This document shows, piece by piece, positions 9,184 to 20,050 of a DNA stretch of 64,000 nucleotides. The DNA lies in contig NZ_JAJUBB010000011.1 of the NCBI RefSeq assembly GCF_028683135.1, positions 1-64,000 on the forward strand, written 5' to 3'. Each line of letters opens with the position of its first letter. Position 1 is the stretch's first letter. A model generated the notes under the pieces. That model made no database searches. It had not been told where the DNA came from and saw nothing but the letters and a program-made list of their open reading frames with translations. The DNA is from Enterovibrio qingdaonensis (lineage in GTDB: Bacteria; Pseudomonadota; Gammaproteobacteria; Enterobacterales; Vibrionaceae). The position numbers and the translations under genes were made by a program.

Positions 9184-9924
9184 CTAGTTGTTCAGCTGCT
9201 TTTCGGCTTGGTTTGCCGTTGTTGTTCCCGGGTATTCTTTAATCACACTCTGGAACAGTGCATTCGCACCAGCCGTGTCGCCCTGACGCTGAGCAATGAT
9301 ACCCAGTTTCAGCAAGGCATCAGCACGCTTGCTAGACTTCGCGAACTGACTAACCGCAGTAAAGTGTTTCTTCGCTGCATCTAAATCACTCTTAGAGAAG
9401 TAGAGTTGTCCCAACCAGTAATGCGCGTTAGGCGTATAAATAGATTCTGGGTATTTTGCGAGGAAAGCGTTGAACGCTTCTGTCGCACCAGTATAGTTTT
9501 TCTCTTTTAGAATCAGATTTACCGCTGCATCATACTCAGCGTTTTCTGTTTGATCCGTAGAGTATTTCTCGGTTGAGTCAGGCGTTTCCGGCTTTGCTTC
9601 CGGAGCAGGTGCTGGTTTCGCATTTCTCAACGTGTCAATTTCACGGTAGAGATCACGTTGGCGTTCCAACATCTGATTTAATTCGTAGCTGTTTCTTTCT
9701 ACTGTGCCACGCAGATTATCTAGCTCACCCGCCATTTGGTCGAGTTGACGCTGCATATCAAGTTGCATTTGATTTCGAGCTTCAAGCATTCGCTCCAAGC
9801 GCTCAACGGAGCTGCCGCCGCTACTACCACCCAATTCAGTCACCGGAGCAGGTGCGGCAGCCACAGGGGCTGCCGCACTCACCAGTAACGCCAGCGAAAG
9901 ACAACGCAAAGTGTTACTGTTCAT
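9184..9924 (-). CDS. cpoB: CpoB (YbgF), periplasmic coordinator of Tol-Pal and peptidoglycan synthesis
   Basis: This 246-residue exported protein has a signal peptide (about 1-23, ending VAAA). An N-terminal coiled coil (about 38-100, rich in Q, L and R) mediates trimerisation in the family. A proline/alanine/glutamate linker follows, then a tetratricopeptide-repeat domain (about 128-246) with TPR-like segments such as YWLGQLYFSKSDLDAAKKHF. CpoB interacts with TolA and links outer-membrane constriction to PBP1B activity at division. It is the last gene of the tol-pal operon, 15 bp after pal and directly before the terminator. Confidence 0.93.
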   Translation of the reverse strand: MNSNTLRCLSLALLVSAAAPVAAAPAPVTELGGSSGGSSVERLERMLEARNQMQLDMQRQLDQMAGELDNLRGTVERNSYELNQMLERQRDLYREIDTLRNAKPAPAPEAKPETPDSTEKYSTDQTENAEYDAAVNLILKEKNYTGATEAFNAFLAKYPESIYTPNAHYWLGQLYFSKSDLDAAKKHFTAVSQFAKSSKRADALLKLGIIAQRQGDTAGANALFQSVIKEYPGTTTANQAEKQLNN

Positions 9925-9939
9925 AGGATTTACCTTAAA

Positions 9940-10464
9940 TTAGTAAACCAGAACCGCACGACGGTTCTTCGCATAAGCTTCGTCGCTTTGGCCTAGCACC
10001 AAAGGTTTCTCTTCGCCGTAGCTTACGATTGAAATTTGAGACGCAGGTACGCCCAGTGCTTGCAGGTATTTAGCAACTGCGTTTGCACGACGCTCGCCCA
10101 GCGCGATGTTGTACTCTGGCGTACCACGCTCATCCGCGTGACCTTCTACAACAACTTTGATGTCTGCGTTGTCACGCAGGAAGTCAGCGTGCGCGTCCAG
10201 CATGTCTTCAAACTGTGGCAGAACTGAGTAATCGTCAAAGTTAAAGTAAACAGTTTGAGACTGACGAAGTTCGTTGTTACGAATTTCTTGTTCAGTCAAT
10301 GCGCCTTGGCCGCCATCTACTGGAGTTACGATAGTAGTTTCAGAACCTTGATTAGTTTGAGAACCCGCTGTGCTGTCAGTTGAGCTGTCGCTTGAGCTAC
10401 AAGCAGCCAGTGTGAACATAGGCAGCGCAATTGCCAAACCCTTAAGTACTTTATTAACTTGCAT
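9940..10464 (-). CDS. pal: Pal, peptidoglycan-associated outer-membrane lipoprotein
   Basis: This is a 174-residue lipoprotein with lipobox LAAC (modified Cys22). A serine/threonine-rich tether follows, then an OmpA-like peptidoglycan-binding domain (about 68-174) with the conserved stretch [15 protein letters not shown] and the NRRA-type end. Pal anchors the outer membrane to peptidoglycan and binds TolB. It lies between tolB and cpoB, its usual place. Confidence 0.96.
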   Translation of the reverse strand: MQVNKVLKGLAIALPMFTLAACSSSDSSTDSTAGSQTNQGSETTIVTPVDGGQGALTEQEIRNNELRQSQTVYFNFDDYSVLPQFEDMLDAHADFLRDNADIKVVVEGHADERGTPEYNIALGERRANAVAKYLQALGVPASQISIVSYGEEKPLVLGQSDEAYAKNRRAVLVY

Positions 10465-10496
10465 CTTGTTTTCCTTATATCAAATAAGCGCAAATA

Positions 10497-11852
10497 TTAT
10501 TGGAACGGGGACCATGCTGGGGCTCTCACTCGCCCATTAGTCGCAGGTAAACGTGCTTTGAATCGTCCATCAATAGAAACCAACGAAAGTACGTTATCAC
10601 GCCCATAAACTGAGCTGTAAATTACCATGCTACCATTCGGCGCGAGACTTGGAGATTCATCCAACATAGTTTTCGTTAGAATCTCAACAGCACCGGTTTG
10701 CAAATCTTGTTTTGCAATGTTGTAGCCTGAGTCCGAGCGGTGAACCATCACCAGGTATCTACCGTCGGGTGTAATTTGACCACCGAGATTCTGGCTGCCC
10801 TGCCATGTAATCCGACTAGTAGAACCGTCGGCTAAATTTACTCGATAAATCTGTGGTTTACCACCCCGGTCTGACGTAAAGATTAAAGACTTCCCGTCTG
10901 GATCCCAGAATGGCTCGGTGTTATTCGCCCGACCTTTGGTAATTTGCTCCATTTTTCGGGTTTTCAAATCTAATACATTGACTTGCAAACTGCCGGTCTT
11001 AGAGAGTACCAACGCCAACTTACTGCCGTCCGGCGAGAAGCGGGGTGAACCGTTGTGACGCGGGAATGACGAGATCATTTCGCGGTCACCAGTATAAATG
11101 TTCATCAGGAAAACTTGAGCCTGACCGTTTTCAAAGCTCACATAAGCGAGTTGCTTACCATCTGGTGACCATGCAGGTGACATCAACGGTTGCTTAGAAC
11201 GAAGCACAAGCAATTCGTTGTAGCCATCATAATCCGCGATACGCAGTTGGTACGGGTAGTCCGCTTTGTCATCAATAACGACATAGGCGATACGCGTCAG
11301 AAACGCTCCTCTTTCGCCCGTTAGCTTTTCATACACCAAATCCGAGATACGGTGAGCGTATTGACGAAGCTGCTTACCCGACACCACTTTGCGGTTATTC
11401 AGCAACAGGTGGTCTTTTGTCAGTACGAGGTCACCATTTGCGGACAGGCCTTTGCTTTTACCGCCTGTTAACTGGCCACGAACCACGTCAATCAGTTGGT
11501 ATTCAATTAAGTATTTGCCGTCAGCCGTCTGGCTGATTTTACCGGTAACCAGTGCGTCAACACCCAGTGCGGTCCAATCGTTAAAGTCGACGCTCTCATC
11601 GCTATAAGGCGTTTGGGGCATTTTATCCGTTGGGATTGGACTGAACTTCCCGCTGCGCTGCAAATCAGACGCAATCACCGCGGACACATCCGTCGGCAGT
11701 TTCCCTGGACCATCCCATTTGAAAGGGACGATAGCGATAGGTCGGGCTGAGTTAACCCCTTCGGTGATAACGAGTTTCAGTTCTGCATGGGCAGGCTGTA
11801 TAGCCGCCAACATCAGCGTAATCACACCAAAGAATACGCGTTTCAACATCAA
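10497..11852 (-). CDS. tolB: TolB, periplasmic beta-propeller of the Tol-Pal system
   Basis: This is a 451-residue periplasmic protein. The signal peptide ends at AHA (about residue 23), followed by an N-terminal alpha/beta domain to about residue 165. A six-bladed propeller follows with repeated PDG and SPDG turns such as [15 protein letters not shown] and [15 protein letters not shown]. TolB binds Pal and, through its N-terminus, TolA. It starts 9 bp after tolA. Confidence 0.96.
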   Translation of the reverse strand: MMLKRVFFGVITLMLAAIQPAHAELKLVITEGVNSARPIAIVPFKWDGPGKLPTDVSAVIASDLQRSGKFSPIPTDKMPQTPYSDESVDFNDWTALGVDALVTGKISQTADGKYLIEYQLIDVVRGQLTGGKSKGLSANGDLVLTKDHLLLNNRKVVSGKQLRQYAHRISDLVYEKLTGERGAFLTRIAYVVIDDKADYPYQLRIADYDGYNELLVLRSKQPLMSPAWSPDGKQLAYVSFENGQAQVFLMNIYTGDREMISSFPRHNGSPRFSPDGSKLALVLSKTGSLQVNVLDLKTRKMEQITKGRANNTEPFWDPDGKSLIFTSDRGGKPQIYRVNLADGSTSRITWQGSQNLGGQITPDGRYLVMVHRSDSGYNIAKQDLQTGAVEILTKTMLDESPSLAPNGSMVIYSSVYGRDNVLSLVSIDGRFKARLPATNGRVRAPAWSPFQ

Positions 11853-11861
11853 GAATCCCTC

Positions 11862-12956
11862 TTACTCTGGTTTCACAGTCAACTCAATATCTTGTAGTTG
11901 CGCTGCGACATCTTGGTCTTCCGGCATCGGGAAGGAAGACACTTTCAATACTGCAGTTTTTGTTGCTCGACACAAAGAGGCATTACCGCCTGCTTCGGCC
12001 ACATCCAAAAGCAAACCGGTGCCCGAGAGGCGCATTTTCACCACACACTCTTGCCCCAGAAAACTGTCATCAACTAACAGATTTTGGCGAATCATTTGGG
12101 TGTAAATAGCACCATAACGCGCTTTCTCGTCGCTAATGAAACGCCCTCGAGCCGTGTCGCGATTAGCGGACTCCGACTCGAGACCGCTAAAAAGCTCGTT
12201 AAGGGCAGCCTCCTGCTCTACCTGCTTGCGTTTGGCTTCAGCAGCCTTACGCTCGGCTTCCTTACGTGCTTCTTCTGCTTTCCGCGCAGCTTCTTCCGCT
12301 TTTTTCTTCTCTGCTAGCTTACGCTTGCGTTCTTCATCCGCTTTGCGAGCCTCTTCTTCTGCCTTTTTCTTTTCAGCAATCTGGCGCTTACGCTCTTCTT
12401 CTGCTTTTAAACGTTCTTGTTCGGCGCGCTGACGATCGGCTTCCGCTTTCTTCGCGGCTTCTTCCGCTTTACGTTGCTGTTCAACACGGCGAACACGTTC
12501 AGCTTCCGCTGCCGCAGCTTTCTCGTTCGCTACACGCGCAGCATCTTCTGCTTTACGCTGCTCTTCAGCGGCTTTCTTTTTGGCTTCCGAGATACGCTTA
12601 CGTTCGGTTTCTGCTTCGCGAGCGGCTTTTTCTGCAGCAAGCTTTTCCGTTCTCAACTCGCGTAAGCGTTTCTCTTCTTGCTCACGTTGTTTTTCGAGTT
12701 GCTCAGCTTGTTGTTCCAATCGCTTGAGGCGGTCGCTTTCTTGTCGCTTCGCTTCATCGCGTTGTTCTCGAATTTTCTTTGCCTGAGCACTGACTACACT
12801 TGGGTCGATAACGACTGCTTCGATGCTTTGCCCCACGGGTTGGTGAACAGCCTTGCTAAAATCCGCCCCCCAAAGCAAACCACCAATTAACGCACCATGA
12901 AGCACGAAAGATATGACCGTGGCACCCGTGTAATTATTGTTGTCTTTATTCTTCAT
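11862..12956 (-). CDS. tolA: TolA, inner-membrane to outer-membrane spanning helical protein
   Basis: This 364-residue protein has one transmembrane helix (about 10-32), a very long Lys/Glu/Ala/Arg-rich helical domain (about 55-255) and a globular C-terminal domain (about 262-364). The helical domain contains repeated AEEARK-, EERKR- and AEKKK-type units. TolA transmits energy from TolQR to Pal and is often exploited by colicins and filamentous phage. The internal repetition makes unusually long open frames on the opposite strand (12084-12890), which are composition artefacts. It lies between tolR and tolB with 9-13 bp gaps. Confidence 0.95.
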   Translation of the reverse strand: MKNKDNNNYTGATVISFVLHGALIGGLLWGADFSKAVHQPVGQSIEAVVIDPSVVSAQAKKIREQRDEAKRQESDRLKRLEQQAEQLEKQREQEEKRLRELRTEKLAAEKAAREAETERKRISEAKKKAAEEQRKAEDAARVANEKAAAAEAERVRRVEQQRKAEEAAKKAEADRQRAEQERLKAEEERKRQIAEKKKAEEEARKADEERKRKLAEKKKAEEAARKAEEARKEAERKAAEAKRKQVEQEAALNELFSGLESESANRDTARGRFISDEKARYGAIYTQMIRQNLLVDDSFLGQECVVKMRLSGTGLLLDVAEAGGNASLCRATKTAVLKVSSFPMPEDQDVAAQLQDIELTVKPE

Positions 12957-12969
12957 TCACTTTCTCATT

Positions 12970-13416
12970 CTATGAATCAAGCGGTTCGGTCATCAGTCCC
13001 ACTGAGGAGACTCCCGCCTGGTTCAATGCATCCAGGGTAAGAATGATTTCGGAATAAGGCACTCGCCCATCACCACCGACTAAAACTGGCGATTTCGGAT
13101 TGATTTCCAGCTCAGCGCGCACTCGGATCAGCATATCTTGCAACGTCAGTCCACGAACCATGTCACCATTGTTCACGCTCAGACCCAAGCCACCATTTTG
13201 ATCCACTTCGACGATAATAAACGCGCCGCTGTCTTCTTCTTTCGCTAATTCAGCCGCTGTTTTCGCATTCGAGGTTTGAGGAAGGTCAACGTCCACACCT
13301 TGTGTAACAAAAGGTGCTGTCACCATAAAGATGATAAGCAGCACAAGCATTACATCGATATAGGGAACGACGTTGATCTCTGCCGTCATTTTCCGTCGCT
13401 TAGGTTGATAAGCCAT
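12970..13416 (-). CDS. tolR: TolR, ExbD-like inner-membrane motor protein
   Basis: This 148-residue protein has a single N-terminal membrane helix (about 15-37, [15 protein letters not shown]). Asp21 in that helix is the proton-path residue expected of TolR/ExbD. The remainder is a periplasmic domain. It is translated 3 bp after tolQ, consistent with fixed stoichiometry in the TolQR motor. Confidence 0.96.
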   Translation of the reverse strand: MAYQPKRRKMTAEINVVPYIDVMLVLLIIFMVTAPFVTQGVDVDLPQTSNAKTAAELAKEEDSGAFIIVEVDQNGGLGLSVNNGDMVRGLTLQDMLIRVRAELEINPKSPVLVGGDGRVPYSEIILTLDALNQAGVSSVGLMTEPLDS

Positions 13417-13419
13417 GGC

Positions 13420-14106
13420 TTACTCCTTCGGTGCGGCAAATGCCTGGCGGTGCAAAATGCTTGAGAACTCTTCCATAAAGTTCACGTAATTGTTTTCTAG
13501 CTTGCCAACCTTCGATGTCAATCGGTTGTAGGCCATAACCGCAGGAATCGCAGCGAACAAGCCCATCGCTGTTGCAACCAGTGCTTCCGCGATACCCGGC
13601 GCAACCATTGCCAGTGTCGCCTGCTTCACCGCACCCAGTGCGATAAAGGCATGCATTATGCCCCACACGGTACCAAATAGACCGATGTACGGGCTAATTG
13701 AACCCACTGTCGCAAGGAACGGAAGGTTCGTTTCCAAAGACTCTACTTCTTTGGACAAGGACACACGCATCGCGCGCGATGTACCTTCCATCACCGCTTC
13801 CGGTACTTTGCCATTGCTGCGGTGAAGTCGAGCAAACTCTTTAAAGCCTGAATAGAATATCTGCTCGCTGCCCGTTAGGCTGTCTTTACGAGCTTGAACT
13901 TCTTGATAGAGTTGAGATAAGTCCATTCCTGACCAGAATCGGTCTTCGAAGCGTTCCGCTTTTGCCGACGCTTGTGAAAGTACTTGCGAACGTTTGATGA
14001 TCATCGCCCAAGACACAACTGACATGCCAAGCAGAACCAACATCACTGCTTTTACCAGCAGACTCGCCTGCAAAAACAGATCAAGAATTGAAAGTTCAGC
14101 GTTCAC
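13420..14106 (-). CDS. tolQ: TolQ, ExbB/MotA-type proton channel
   Basis: This 228-residue protein has three predicted membrane helices (about 15-37, 135-160 and 170-195). The typical sequence [21 protein letters not shown] precedes the second helix. TolQ forms the pentameric stator around TolR and uses the proton gradient to power TolA. Its start overlaps the ybgC stop by 11 bp, indicating coupling. Confidence 0.96.
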   Translation of the reverse strand: MNAELSILDLFLQASLLVKAVMLVLLGMSVVSWAMIIKRSQVLSQASAKAERFEDRFWSGMDLSQLYQEVQARKDSLTGSEQIFYSGFKEFARLHRSNGKVPEAVMEGTSRAMRVSLSKEVESLETNLPFLATVGSISPYIGLFGTVWGIMHAFIALGAVKQATLAMVAPGIAEALVATAMGLFAAIPAVMAYNRLTSKVGKLENNYVNFMEEFSSILHRQAFAAPKE

Positions 14107-14509
14107 TAAAAATCTCCGATTGAATCGATGTAGGAATGGATTTTGGTTTCATTTTCTCAGAGTCGACACAGGCTACCTTAACTATGGCCCGGCACAACAC
14201 ATCGCCTTGTGAATTAACTAAATCCTGACAGAACGTTAGGGTAACGCGACGAAGTTCTGACACCGTTGTTTGAACAGTGAGCGATTCGTCTAACGTGGCA
14301 CCTTTAAAAAAGTCAATGTCCATATGACGGACAACGAATGCAGTGTGCTCTTCAAAGAGCACGTGTTGATTGACACCTATACTACGCAATAGTTCGGTGC
14401 GTGCGCGCTCGAAGTATTTGAGATAGTTCGCATGATAGACAATACCGCCGGTATCCGTGTCTTCGTAATACACGCGAATTGGCCAACAAAATGGATGGAG
14501 ATGACTCAT
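14096..14509 (-). CDS. ybgC: YbgC, acyl-CoA thioesterase of the tol-pal operon
   Basis: This is a 137-residue hot-dog-fold 4-hydroxybenzoyl-CoA-type thioesterase. The family signature [20 protein letters not shown] (about 14-33) includes the catalytic aspartate. It hydrolyses acyl-CoA or acyl-ACP species and associates with phospholipid synthesis at the inner membrane. It is the first gene of the tol-pal operon, separated from ybgE by a terminator, so the operon promoter probably lies in 14510-14618. Confidence 0.94.
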   Translation of the reverse strand: MSHLHPFCWPIRVYYEDTDTGGIVYHANYLKYFERARTELLRSIGVNQHVLFEEHTAFVVRHMDIDFFKGATLDESLTVQTTVSELRRVTLTFCQDLVNSQGDVLCRAIVKVACVDSEKMKPKSIPTSIQSEIFSER

Positions 14510-14618
14510 CCGAATAATTACCTGAAATCCATAATAAGGTTTAGCGAAATACTATAACTGACTTACTCAACATATTGAAACCTCGAAGCAACGAAGCAGG
14601 TCACGAATGGCGCAAAAT

Positions 14619-14648
14619 AAAACAGCTCGGGGGTTGCCCGAGCTGTTT
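14619..14648 (-). terminator. Terminator of the cydABX-ybgE operon
   Basis: An ACAGCTCGGG / CCCGAGCTGT stem is followed on the minus strand by a TTTTATTTT tract, between ybgE and ybgC. Confidence 0.85.
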
Positions 14649-14670
14649 GAAGTACCGATATCTGCATTTA

Positions 14671-14976
14671 TCAGGTGAAAGCCTGAACCAGCATGGCTGT
14701 CATGATGACCCACGAAAAGGGTGGGAAAAAGACAAGTTGCCAAAACCAGCGACGAGGTTTGAACGCCATACCGTGAATTAACCCAGTACACGTTGCCCAA
14801 ATCAATGGCAAACCATTGGCTACCGTAAATCCTCCCAGTTTGGCAGCAAATGCTTGCGGATCCCACATAACGAGACCACCGCAAACCAGAGCCAAAACAA
14901 GAGACAGCAACATCAATACGCGCTTATGTAGACGGTCATGCAGACCGTCTAACAAAGCGATAAGCTTATTCTTCAC
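14671..14976 (-). CDS. ybgE: YbgE, cyd operon membrane protein
   Basis: This 101-residue protein has about three membrane helices (about 18-36, 45-68 and 80-99). Its position after cydX and its length match YbgE of the cytochrome bd operon. Its function is unknown. It appears to start at GTG 14976, inside the cydX coding region (11-bp overlap), which suggests translational coupling. Confidence 0.88.
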   Translation of the reverse strand: MKNKLIALLDGLHDRLHKRVLMLLSLVLALVCGGLVMWDPQAFAAKLGGFTVANGLPLIWATCTGLIHGMAFKPRRWFWQLVFFPPFSWVIMTAMLVQAFT

Positions 14977-15076
14977 TGTCGTGATCCATGGCTTCAGTAT
15001 GTTCTAACCAAAGCGCATTGATAATACCGAACGAGCACGCCAGCAATACACCTAGAATCCAAGCGAAATACCACAT
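14966..15076 (-). CDS. cydX: CydX, small subunit of cytochrome bd-I
   Basis: This 36-residue single-helix protein begins MWYFAWILGVLLACSFGIIN. It matches the conserved CydX start (W-Y-F-x-W-I-L-G) and length. CydX binds CydA and stabilises the haem centres of the oxidase. The gene lies 15 bp after cydB, preceded by an AAGGAGTAAACC ribosome-binding site, and overlaps ybgE. The charged tail ends EAMDHDSEE. Confidence 0.92.
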   Translation of the reverse strand: MWYFAWILGVLLACSFGIINALWLEHTEAMDHDSEE

Positions 15077-15091
15077 GGTTTACTCCTTCTC

Positions 15092-16228
15092 TTAGTACAG
15101 TGAGTTCTTGTTTTCTTCGATGAACTTGTCATCCAAGCGGCCAAACATCTTGTAGTAACACCAAGTGGTGTAACCCAGAATGATTGGAACCATAACAAAC
15201 GCAACGCCAGTCATGATGTTCAGCGTCAATTCACTTGACGTTGAATCCCACATGGTCAGGCTCTGTGATGGGAACAGGCTTGATGGCATCACGAATGGGA
15301 ACAGCGCAAAGCCAGCAGTCAAAATCACACCTGCAATCGCTAGGCTCGAGAACAAGAACGCAAAGCCACAACGCTCAAAACGAGACGCTGCTGCTGCCAA
15401 CAGTGGCATGATCACAGCCAGTGCAGGCGCAATCCACAAGAGTGGGTAGTCGTTGTAGTTGTTGAACAACGCACCTGTCATTGTGGTCACTTCTTTCGTC
15501 AATGGGTTCGACGTCGCATTGGTAATGATTTCACTCGTGATCACATAACCTTCAATGCTCTGTGCCCAGAAGCCAGCAATCGCAAAACACACTGCAGTTA
15601 ACACTGATGTCAGTTGCGCCACGTTACGAGAACGTGTGTGCAAGTCGCCAGTGGTTTTCATTTGCAGCCAGGTTGCGCCCTGAGTCACGATCATGAACAA
15701 GCTAACCAGACCACACAGAATCGCAAATGGATTCAGCAGACCGAAGAAGTTACCACGGTAAGTTGGGATTAGCAGTTCGCTTAGCTCAAACGGTACGCCT
15801 TGCAGCAAGTTACCGAATGCGACACCGAAGATAATTGGTGGAACAAAACCGCCAATAAAGATTGCTGCGTCCCAAGCTTTACGCCAGCGTGGATCTTCAA
15901 TCTTAGAGCGGTAGTCGAAACCAATTGGACGGAACCACAGTGCAGCCAGGGTAACAATCATCGCCAGGTAGAAACCTGAGAACGACACGGCGTAAACCAG
16001 TGGCCATGCTGCGAACAGCGCACCACCTGCTGTGATCAACCAAACTTGGTTACCATCCCAGTGCGGTGCAATCGAGTTAATCATGACACGGCGTTCGTTA
16101 TCGGTTTTGCCAATAACAGGTACAAGCGCACCTACGCCCATGTCGAAGCCATCGGTGACGGCGAAGCCGATCAGTAGAACACCGATCAGAACCCACCAAA
16201 TCAATCGTAGGATTTCGTAATCAAACAT
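15092..16228 (-). CDS. cydB: Cytochrome bd-I ubiquinol oxidase subunit II
   Basis: This 378-residue integral membrane subunit has about eight to nine helices. It begins with the family start [11 protein letters not shown] and carries the GFDMGVG and [21 protein letters not shown] motifs. CydB pairs with CydA in the quinol oxidase that reduces oxygen at low tension. It is 14 bp after cydA and is preceded by an AAGGAG site. Confidence 0.96.
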   Translation of the reverse strand: MFDYEILRLIWWVLIGVLLIGFAVTDGFDMGVGALVPVIGKTDNERRVMINSIAPHWDGNQVWLITAGGALFAAWPLVYAVSFSGFYLAMIVTLAALWFRPIGFDYRSKIEDPRWRKAWDAAIFIGGFVPPIIFGVAFGNLLQGVPFELSELLIPTYRGNFFGLLNPFAILCGLVSLFMIVTQGATWLQMKTTGDLHTRSRNVAQLTSVLTAVCFAIAGFWAQSIEGYVITSEIITNATSNPLTKEVTTMTGALFNNYNDYPLLWIAPALAVIMPLLAAAASRFERCGFAFLFSSLAIAGVILTAGFALFPFVMPSSLFPSQSLTMWDSTSSELTLNIMTGVAFVMVPIILGYTTWCYYKMFGRLDDKFIEENKNSLY

Positions 16229-16242
16229 CGCTCAAGCTCTCC

Positions 16243-17829
16243 TTATGCTTCAACCTGACGCGCCAGATCCGATTCCGGAGTCTTTTGCTGTTCAAAGTGG
16301 TAACGGCCAGTCTTCAGGCTGCTTGGGCCTTTACGAGCAAACTTAACCATCAGGTAAACTTCAGCGATCAGGAACACGGTGTACAGTGCAACGATAGCAA
16401 CCAATGAAGTAATGATTTCGTACGCTGGCAGGTTCGACGCCGCCATGTGTACCGGCAGGATTTCACCCACAGCCCAAGGCTGACGGCCATATTCCGCAAC
16501 AAACCAACCTGCTTCAGACGCAATCCAAGGCAATGGAATCGCGAACAGAGCCAGTTTCAGAACCCAAGGTTTCTCGTCGATCTTCTGACGACAAGTCTGG
16601 TAGAACGCCATGCCGAAGATGAACAGCATTGCGAAACCACACGCAACCATGATGCGGAAGCTCCAGAACAGCGGTGCTACCTGAGGAATAGAATCTTTAG
16701 CAGCTTGTTTGATTTGCGCTTCCGTTGCATCAACAACGTTTGGCGTGTGCTCTTTCAGCAGCAGACCGTAACCCAAATCTTTCTTCACTTCGTCAAACGC
16801 TGCCAAGTTTTCAGGGGTCTTGTCACCGTCACGTAGTTTTTCAAGCAGACCGTAAGCAATCATACCGTTACGGATACGCACTTCGTGCTCGTCGACCAGA
16901 TCACGCAGACCCGTAACCTCTTTGTCGAATGAACGCGTCGCGATGATACCCATTACGTAAGGGATCTTGATGGCGTAGTCGGTTTCCATGGTTTCTTGAT
17001 TCGGGAAACCGAACAGCGTAAATGCGGCAGGTGCTGGCTCGGTGTGCCACTCTGCTTCAATTGCAGCCAGTTTTACTTTCTGAACGTCGCCCAGCTCATA
17101 GCCAGATTCGTCACCCAGAACGATAGTAGACAGGATGCCCGCAATACCGAAAGATGCAGCAATCGCAAATGAACGGCGAGCAAACGCCACGTCACGGCCT
17201 TTCAGTAGGTAGTATGCACTGATACCCAAGACGAACATTGCGCCTGTGGTGTAGCCTGCAGCAACAGTGTGAACGAATTTCACCTGAGCTACTGGGTTAA
17301 GTACAACTTCAGCAAAGCTCACCATTTCCATTCGCATGCTTTCGAAGTTGAACTCTGCACCCACTGGGTTTTGCATCCAACCGTTAGCAACTAGAATCCA
17401 AAGCGCTGAAAAGTTAGAACCGATAGCTGTCAGCCAAGTAACAGCAAGGTGTTGACGCTTGGACAGGCGATCCCAACCGAAGAAGAACATACCCACAAGG
17501 GTAGACTCAAGGAAGAATGCCATGAGAGCTTCGATTGCCAATGGCGCACCGAAGATATCACCAACATAGTGAGAGTAGTATGCCCAGTTTGTACCAAACT
17601 GGAACTCCATCGTCAGGCCAGTCGCAACGCCTAGCGCGAAGTTAATACCGAAAAGCTTACCCCAGAACTTGGTCATGTCCTTGTAGATTTGCTTGTCGGT
17701 CATCACATATAAAGACTCCATAATAGCCAACAAAAAGGCCATACCCAGAGTCAATGGGACAAACAGGAAGTGATACATCGCGGTGAGAGCAAATTGGAAC
17801 CGCGATAGATCCACAATATCAGTTAACAT
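16243..17829 (-). CDS. cydA: Cytochrome bd-I ubiquinol oxidase subunit I
   Basis: The chosen start, ATG 17829, follows AAGGAGTTACC and gives 528 residues beginning [13 protein letters not shown] longer frame back to 17898 has no ribosome-binding site. His20 (TAMYHFLF) corresponds to the haem b595/d ligand. The [15 protein letters not shown] segment and the long region after it form the quinol-binding Q-loop, and GRQPWAVGE is present near the C-terminus. The protein has the long Q-loop form, unlike the second CydA homologue at 21161-22573. Confidence 0.96.
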   Translation of the reverse strand: MLTDIVDLSRFQFALTAMYHFLFVPLTLGMAFLLAIMESLYVMTDKQIYKDMTKFWGKLFGINFALGVATGLTMEFQFGTNWAYYSHYVGDIFGAPLAIEALMAFFLESTLVGMFFFGWDRLSKRQHLAVTWLTAIGSNFSALWILVANGWMQNPVGAEFNFESMRMEMVSFAEVVLNPVAQVKFVHTVAAGYTTGAMFVLGISAYYLLKGRDVAFARRSFAIAASFGIAGILSTIVLGDESGYELGDVQKVKLAAIEAEWHTEPAPAAFTLFGFPNQETMETDYAIKIPYVMGIIATRSFDKEVTGLRDLVDEHEVRIRNGMIAYGLLEKLRDGDKTPENLAAFDEVKKDLGYGLLLKEHTPNVVDATEAQIKQAAKDSIPQVAPLFWSFRIMVACGFAMLFIFGMAFYQTCRQKIDEKPWVLKLALFAIPLPWIASEAGWFVAEYGRQPWAVGEILPVHMAASNLPAYEIITSLVAIVALYTVFLIAEVYLMVKFARKGPSSLKTGRYHFEQQKTPESDLARQVEA

Positions 17830-18249
17830 GGTAACTCCTTCATCGTCAGGCTGACTGACGCACGACACTTTCATGTCGTTAAGTAAATGCTTAAACACAT
17901 GCGAGGCTTGCCAGCCGCGCTTTACCGAGCTTCCTTACGGGAGCTGTGTGAACAACTCTCCTTTATTATGTTGCACTTTTGTGCTGCACTGGTTAGGATT
18001 TTGTTAAGCAACTCCTAATATAGTGACAGCTAATACTAAACATTCTGGCAACCGTCTTCAAAGCATTTGGCCCTCTGGGACATTGACTGCTGTCAAAATA
18101 ATCAATTTCCACAGCTTCTTATTTTATCTGTCCTTGAGCACCATCATCTTTTGAGTCGATTTAAAGAGCTAGACGAAGCGTAGGAAACAAGACTAGGGCA
18201 AGGAGAAAAGATGATGGCCATAACAGAGTTGCAACACTGCAGATGTAAA
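17830..18249 (-). promoter_or_regulatory. Promoter and leader region of the cyd operon
   Basis: About 420 bp without a gene precede cydA, unusually long for this compact window. It is expected to hold oxygen-responsive control (ArcA and FNR in relatives), but I see no exact FNR palindrome and cannot assign an ArcA box by eye. Short open frames here lack ribosome-binding sites and homology. Confidence 0.45.
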
Positions 18250-18275
18250 AAAGGCCAACACAATGTGTTGGCCTT
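18250..18275 (-). terminator. Terminator of ruvAB
   Basis: A perfect stem AAAGGCCAACAC / GTGTTGGCCTTT runs into a T tract on the minus strand just after ruvB. Confidence 0.88.
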
Positions 18276-18291
18276 TCCAATCTTAGGTTCT

Positions 18292-19305
18292 TTATGACTT
18301 ATTGGGTAAATCAAAGCCAAAGTGCAGATAGGCACGCTGACTGGCGATACGACCACGAGGCGTACGCTGCAAGTACCCCTGTTGAATGAGATAGGGCTCG
18401 ATAACGTCTTCAATGGTGTCTTTGGCTTCACCAATCGCGGCAGCAAGGTTATCTAACCCTACTGGGCCACCATCAAATTTCTCAATGATTGCAGTAAGCA
18501 GTTTACGGTCCATGTAATCGAAGCCTTGATTGTCGACATCCAGCATGTCCAGTGCTTTCGATGCAACATCCGCATTGATATGACCGTCCCCCTTCACCTC
18601 TGCATAGTCACGTACACGGCGCAGAAGGCGGTTTGCAATACGTGGAGTGCCTCGTGCACGGCGCGCAATTTCAAATGCGCCCTCTTCCACCATATCCAAA
18701 TTCAAACATCGCGCTGAACGTTGAACGATGCCTTTCAGGTCGGCGACATTGTAGTACTCAAGACGCTGAGTGATACCAAAGCGATCACGCAGTGGTGATG
18801 TCAGTGAACCCGCACGGGTTGTTGCACCAATCAAAGTAAACGGGGGTAAATCGATTTTGATAGAGCGCGCAGCTGGACCTTCACCAATCATGATATCAAG
18901 CTGGTAGTCCTCCATCGCAGGATAAAGCACTTCCTCCACAACAGGACTCAAACGGTGGATCTCATCAATAAAGAGTACGTCGTGAGGTTCAAGGTTGGTC
19001 AGCAGTGCTGCCAAATCGCCCGCTTTTTCCAGAACAGGTCCAGAGGTAGTGCGAATATTGACATCCATTTCATTGGCTACAATATTCGCCAATGTGGTTT
19101 TACCCAAACCCGGAGGGCCAAAAATCAATAAGTGATCCAGTGCTTCCTCGCGTTTGCGCGCAGCATGGATAAAAATCTCCATCTGGTTGCGAACATGATC
19201 CTGCCCTTGATAGTCCGACAACAATTTTGGTCGAATTGCGCGGTCAATGACATCGTCTTCACGGCTCGGTGGCACAGAGCCCATCAGGCGGTCGGCTTCA
19301 ATCAT
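18292..19305 (-). CDS. ruvB: RuvB, Holliday-junction branch-migration ATPase
   Basis: This 337-residue AAA+ motor has Walker A GPPGLGKT (63-70), Walker B with the DEIH box (FIDEIHRL), a sensor-type [18 protein letters not shown] segment and a C-terminal winged helix ([14 protein letters not shown]). It drives branch migration with RuvA. The start has GGAGC eight bases upstream, and it lies 13 bp after ruvA. Confidence 0.97.
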   Translation of the reverse strand: MIEADRLMGSVPPSREDDVIDRAIRPKLLSDYQGQDHVRNQMEIFIHAARKREEALDHLLIFGPPGLGKTTLANIVANEMDVNIRTTSGPVLEKAGDLAALLTNLEPHDVLFIDEIHRLSPVVEEVLYPAMEDYQLDIMIGEGPAARSIKIDLPPFTLIGATTRAGSLTSPLRDRFGITQRLEYYNVADLKGIVQRSARCLNLDMVEEGAFEIARRARGTPRIANRLLRRVRDYAEVKGDGHINADVASKALDMLDVDNQGFDYMDRKLLTAIIEKFDGGPVGLDNLAAAIGEAKDTIEDVIEPYLIQQGYLQRTPRGRIASQRAYLHFGFDLPNKS

Positions 19306-19318
19306 CTATATTGCTCCA

Positions 19319-19948
19319 TTACACCATCGAACGCAGTGCATCGCGGATAATGGCTTCACTCTTCATGCCATCCTGAGCAACTTGCTTAACCACTTTCTCA
19401 GCTTGCGCTGCTTTATAACCCAACGCGATAAGCGCACTGATTGCCTCATCCTTTGGATTGGTTGATGCCGCGACAACCGTATCCGTGCTAGAAGCGCGGC
19501 GCGCTGCTGCGTCGGCATGCGGCGTAAACAGATCAAAGGCGTGCCAGTTTTTCAAGCGATCACGCATCTCAATAACCAGTCGTTCTGCGGTTTTCTTACC
19601 AACACCAGGGATTTTCACTAACGTTGATACGTCTTCACGTTCCACACTGTCAACGAACTGTGTGGCAGTCATCCCAGACAGAATCGCAAGACCCAGTTTT
19701 GGCCCTACGCCATTTGCCTTAATCACTTCACGAAATAGCGCACGTTCCACCGTGGTATTAAAGCCATAAAGCAGTTGCGCATCTTCACGCACAACAAAGT
19801 GCGTATAAATAATCGCTTCTTCACCAACTTCAGGGAGTTCATAGAAACAGCTCATTGGCATACTGACTTCATAGCCAACGCCGTTTACTTCGAGAAGGAT
19901 TTCAGGTGGTTGCTTTTCAAGCAAAATTCCGCGTAGTCGGCCAATCAC
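19319..19948 (-). CDS. ruvA: RuvA, Holliday-junction recognition subunit
   Basis: This 209-residue protein begins MIGRLRG as in other RuvA proteins and uses a GTG start. It has an N-terminal OB fold, tandem helix-hairpin-helix motifs around [13 protein letters not shown] and [13 protein letters not shown], and a C-terminal RuvB-binding domain after a flexible Ala/Ser-rich linker. Upstream, where ruvC is usually near, there is instead a cytochrome bd operon. Confidence 0.97.
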   Translation of the reverse strand: MIGRLRGILLEKQPPEILLEVNGVGYEVSMPMSCFYELPEVGEEAIIYTHFVVREDAQLLYGFNTTVERALFREVIKANGVGPKLGLAILSGMTATQFVDSVEREDVSTLVKIPGVGKKTAERLVIEMRDRLKNWHAFDLFTPHADAAARRASSTDTVVAASTNPKDEAISALIALGYKAAQAEKVVKQVAQDGMKSEAIIRDALRSMV

Positions 19949-19995
19949 AATAGAAACTCGGTATTCTGGTTACAATTGCCGTTAGGATAATAAAC

Positions 19996-20015
19996 AACTG
20001 GATAGATATCCAGTT
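19996..20015 (-). terminator. Hairpin after the cioAB operon
   Basis: A perfect 9-bp dyad AACTGGATA / TATCCAGTT lies between the DUF2474 gene and ruvA. The very short loop and weak T tract on the minus strand make terminator function probable but not certain. Confidence 0.5.
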
Positions 20016-20050
20016 TTAATCCGGATTACGTCCTAGAATTGGGCAAGTGA

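Noticed and set aside
12084-12890. Several long overlapping frames on the plus strand opposite tolA
   Set aside because: They mirror the repetitive Ala/Glu/Lys/Arg codons of TolA, give low-complexity Leu/Ser/Phe-rich products, and have no ribosome-binding sites.
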